Assembly: GCF_003731635.1 (NCBI RefSeq)
Contig: NZ_RCUA01000032.1
Location: 124,548 to 188,547, forward strand
Direction: 5' to 3'
Source of the DNA: Marisediminitalea oceani
Lineage (GTDB): Bacteria; Pseudomonadota; Gammaproteobacteria; Enterobacterales; Alteromonadaceae
Length of the DNA: 64,000 bases
Shown: piece after piece, positions 62,571 through 64,000 of the stretch
How positions within the stretch are numbered: the first letter of the stretch is position 1
How the letters are laid out: each line of letters begins with the position of its first letter
The notes under the pieces: generated by a model
Database searches by the model: none
What the model was told of the DNA's origin: nothing
Seen by the model: only the letters and a program-made list of their open reading frames with translations
Position numbers and translations under genes: made by a program

Positions 62571-63143
62571 ATGTTAACTCAAATAAAATCAAAAATTCGC
62601 AACTCTATTACCGTTAAAGAACAGGTCATTCAGGATGATGCACTACTATCAGAATTACAAACGTTGATAGAAGCCTGTATTGACTCACTTAAAGATGGCG
62701 GGAAAATTATTTTTTGTGGTAACGGGGGCAGTTTTGCCGATGCACAGCATTTGTCTGCAGAGTTTACTGCAAGGTTTGAGCGGGAACGTTCATCATTGGC
62801 TTCAGTTGCTTTAGGGACGAACAGTTCAACCTTAAGTGCTATTGGCAATGACTATGGCTATGAATATGTATTCTCAAGAGAGCTAGAGAGTATCGGTCAG
62901 GACAAGGACATTTTTATCGCCATATCAACCAGTGGTAATAGCAAAAACGTAGTCGAAGCTGTCAAGGTAGCAAATGCGAAAAGTATCAAAACCTGGGGAT
63001 GGACAGGTCAAGGAGCGGGCAAGATGGCAGATATGTGCAATACGTTACGGATGCCGTCTTCTAATACAGCTCGCATTCAGGAGTGCCACATTATGCTTGG
63101 TCATATTCTTTGCGGCGCGGTAGAAGAGCTATATTTTAAATAA
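62571..63143 (+). CDS. gmhA: Sedoheptulose-7-phosphate isomerase GmhA
   Basis: First step of ADP-heptose synthesis. 190 residues with a SIS domain: FCGNGGSFADAQHLSAEF (about 50-67), ISTSGNSKNVVEA and TARIQECHIMLGHILC with catalytic Glu/His. The ATG at 62571 is preferred to a TTG three codons earlier. Adjacent gmhB supports the pathway. Confidence 0.9.
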   Translation: MLTQIKSKIRNSITVKEQVIQDDALLSELQTLIEACIDSLKDGGKIIFCGNGGSFADAQHLSAEFTARFERERSSLASVALGTNSSTLSAIGNDYGYEYVFSRELESIGQDKDIFIAISTSGNSKNVVEAVKVANAKSIKTWGWTGQGAGKMADMCNTLRMPSSNTARIQECHIMLGHILCGAVEELYFK

Positions 63144-63150
63144 GCGGTAT

Positions 63151-63729
63151 TTAGCGATAGCAATCGATGGGGAAGCGCTCAGTGATTTCTATCGCGTAGA
63201 CACCATTAATATTTATCACATAGGTACGGTAAGCAGTCTCTACTGAAGTCTTACCATTCTCAGACAAAGAATTGTCTACGCCAAAATCAAAAATCTCCCG
63301 GTAGGACTCAAGGCCTTCATCTCTTAGTAATTCGCCAATCCCTATCTTATTTGCGATCAACCTCTCCGCCGTTGAGGATGGAAGTCGGGATAAACAAATA
63401 TAGGAATCCGCTGTGGCATAACTGGTATCAGTGTATTGGCCAACTAACTCTATTTCCCGATGAAGAAACTGCCCTACTTCGTCTTTATCAAAGACCGTTA
63501 TTCTATTAGGTTTTTGTACCAGTTCCTGCGTAATGCTGACGACTTTGATGGGTTCCCAGTAAAAGGCCTCAAGAGTTTTAGTCACTGTACCATCTGTTAC
63601 TAACAGCGTTCTCAAGAAAGGCGGAAGCAAAGACAGATCGACTTCTTCGCCATTATTATTAATAACAGCGCCACCGTCGAAAAACCCTTTCGTTTTAAAA
63701 TGCTTTCTGATCACTACTAATCTTATCAA
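63151..63729 (-). CDS. Chorismate-lyase-like (UbiC/DUF98) protein
   Basis: 192 residues. LLVTDGTVTKTLEAFYWEPI near residue 43, a REIEL motif and LPSSTAERLIANKIGIGELL follow the UbiC/DUF98 chorismate pyruvate-lyase plan, which yields 4-hydroxybenzoate for ubiquinone or related aromatics. It is not next to ubiA. Whether this is the main UbiC or a paralogue cannot be told. Convergent with gmhA. Confidence 0.65.
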   Translation of the reverse strand: MIRLVVIRKHFKTKGFFDGGAVINNNGEEVDLSLLPPFLRTLLVTDGTVTKTLEAFYWEPIKVVSITQELVQKPNRITVFDKDEVGQFLHREIELVGQYTDTSYATADSYICLSRLPSSTAERLIANKIGIGELLRDEGLESYREIFDFGVDNSLSENGKTSVETAYRTYVININGVYAIEITERFPIDCYR

Positions 63730-63855
63730 TTACTTTTAGGCGCAATTCTATCATTGCTGGTTACATTTAATATGGGTTTTATTTTTGTCCGATTGGTTAA
63801 GATGTTACTGGTGCTAATATCGGTAGTTCTGAACTCTACGGTTGGACGATGGGGG

Positions 63856-63991
63856 TCCCGGTCTTCGCCGAGCGAAACCGGGATGACAGTTCTTTGTTTT
63901 ATTAAATTAAGAAAGCTCTCACATGGGGCTGCGCCGGTCACCGGTGAAGAACGGTGCTTCGTAGAAGCATGGCGAATGCCGGTGGCATTCG
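63856..63991. repeat. Cluster of short hairpins (REP-like)
   Basis: TCCCGGT...ACCGGGA (63856-63883, with an inner TCGC/GCGA), TGCTTC-GTA-GAAGCA (about 63955) and CGAATGCC-GGT-GGCATTCG (63973-63991). Three palindromes in 140 bp without a gene suggest a dispersed repeat family. Confidence 0.55.
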
Positions 63992-64000
63992 ACAAGTGAT

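Noticed and set aside
63726..63995. 89-residue minus-strand frame
   Set aside because: It runs through the hairpin cluster, has no ribosome-binding site, and its composition is not protein-like.

Overview
The window looks like the chromosome of a marine gammaproteobacterium, most likely in or near Alteromonadaceae. This rests on gene content and order: rppH-ptsP-(tauE-like)-lgt-thyA with divergent mutH, and ftsB-ispD-ispF-truD-surE-pcm-yqaA-nlpD-rpoS. I could not run a search, so the placement is an inference.

Positions 1 to about 26,934 are a mobile island, visibly more A+T-rich than the rest apart from its insertion sequences. Its right end lies inside the resident thyA gene, whose last third is missing (26884-27495, 203 codons; the frame leaves ThyA homology after about residue 187). 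The island carries its own complete, clearly different thyA (13919-14836). That gene heads a tightly packed co-directional operon: thyA, a 989-residue recombinase-like protein, a 701-residue tyrosine recombinase, two small coiled-coil proteins, a RecD2-like helicase and a 438-residue tyrosine recombinase. All junctions after thyA overlap by a few bases. The simplest reading is an element that inactivates an essential-metabolism gene on entry and replaces its function. The left end and the missing thyA 3' part are outside the window.

The island's left cargo (1-4197) looks like part of a DNA phosphorothioation system of the Ssp type: the end of an ATPase gene, a DndC/SspD-like PAPS-reductase-family protein and a convergent cysteine desulfurase. 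The right cargo (15.0-26.9 kb) is a patchwork of DUF2971, FRG-domain and zinc-ribbon proteins and small unknown genes. Into it have inserted an intact IS21-family element (5-bp target duplication), an intact IS66-family element (8-bp duplication, splitting the zinc-ribbon gene) and an internally deleted IS66 derivative (8-bp duplication). Next to the last are a probable integron-integrase remnant and one well-formed attC site with a small cassette gene, which suggests a fossil integron.

From 26.9 kb to the end the sequence is ordinary core chromosome: RNA 5'-end processing, nitrogen PTS, lipoprotein modification, mismatch repair (mutH), an inorganic triphosphatase-like gene, proline catabolism (putA), cell division (ftsB), isoprenoid synthesis (ispD, ispF, ispB), tRNA pseudouridylation, the surE-pcm-nlpD-rpoS stress cluster, folA, obg with L27/L21, a ZIP transporter, prolidase, lytic transglycosylase, fatty-acid beta-oxidation (fadBA), a metallo-beta-lactamase-fold hydrolase, heptose genes gmhB/gmhA and a chorismate-lyase-like gene. 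The last 150 bases hold a cluster of short hairpins. I saw no tRNA, rRNA or CRISPR array.
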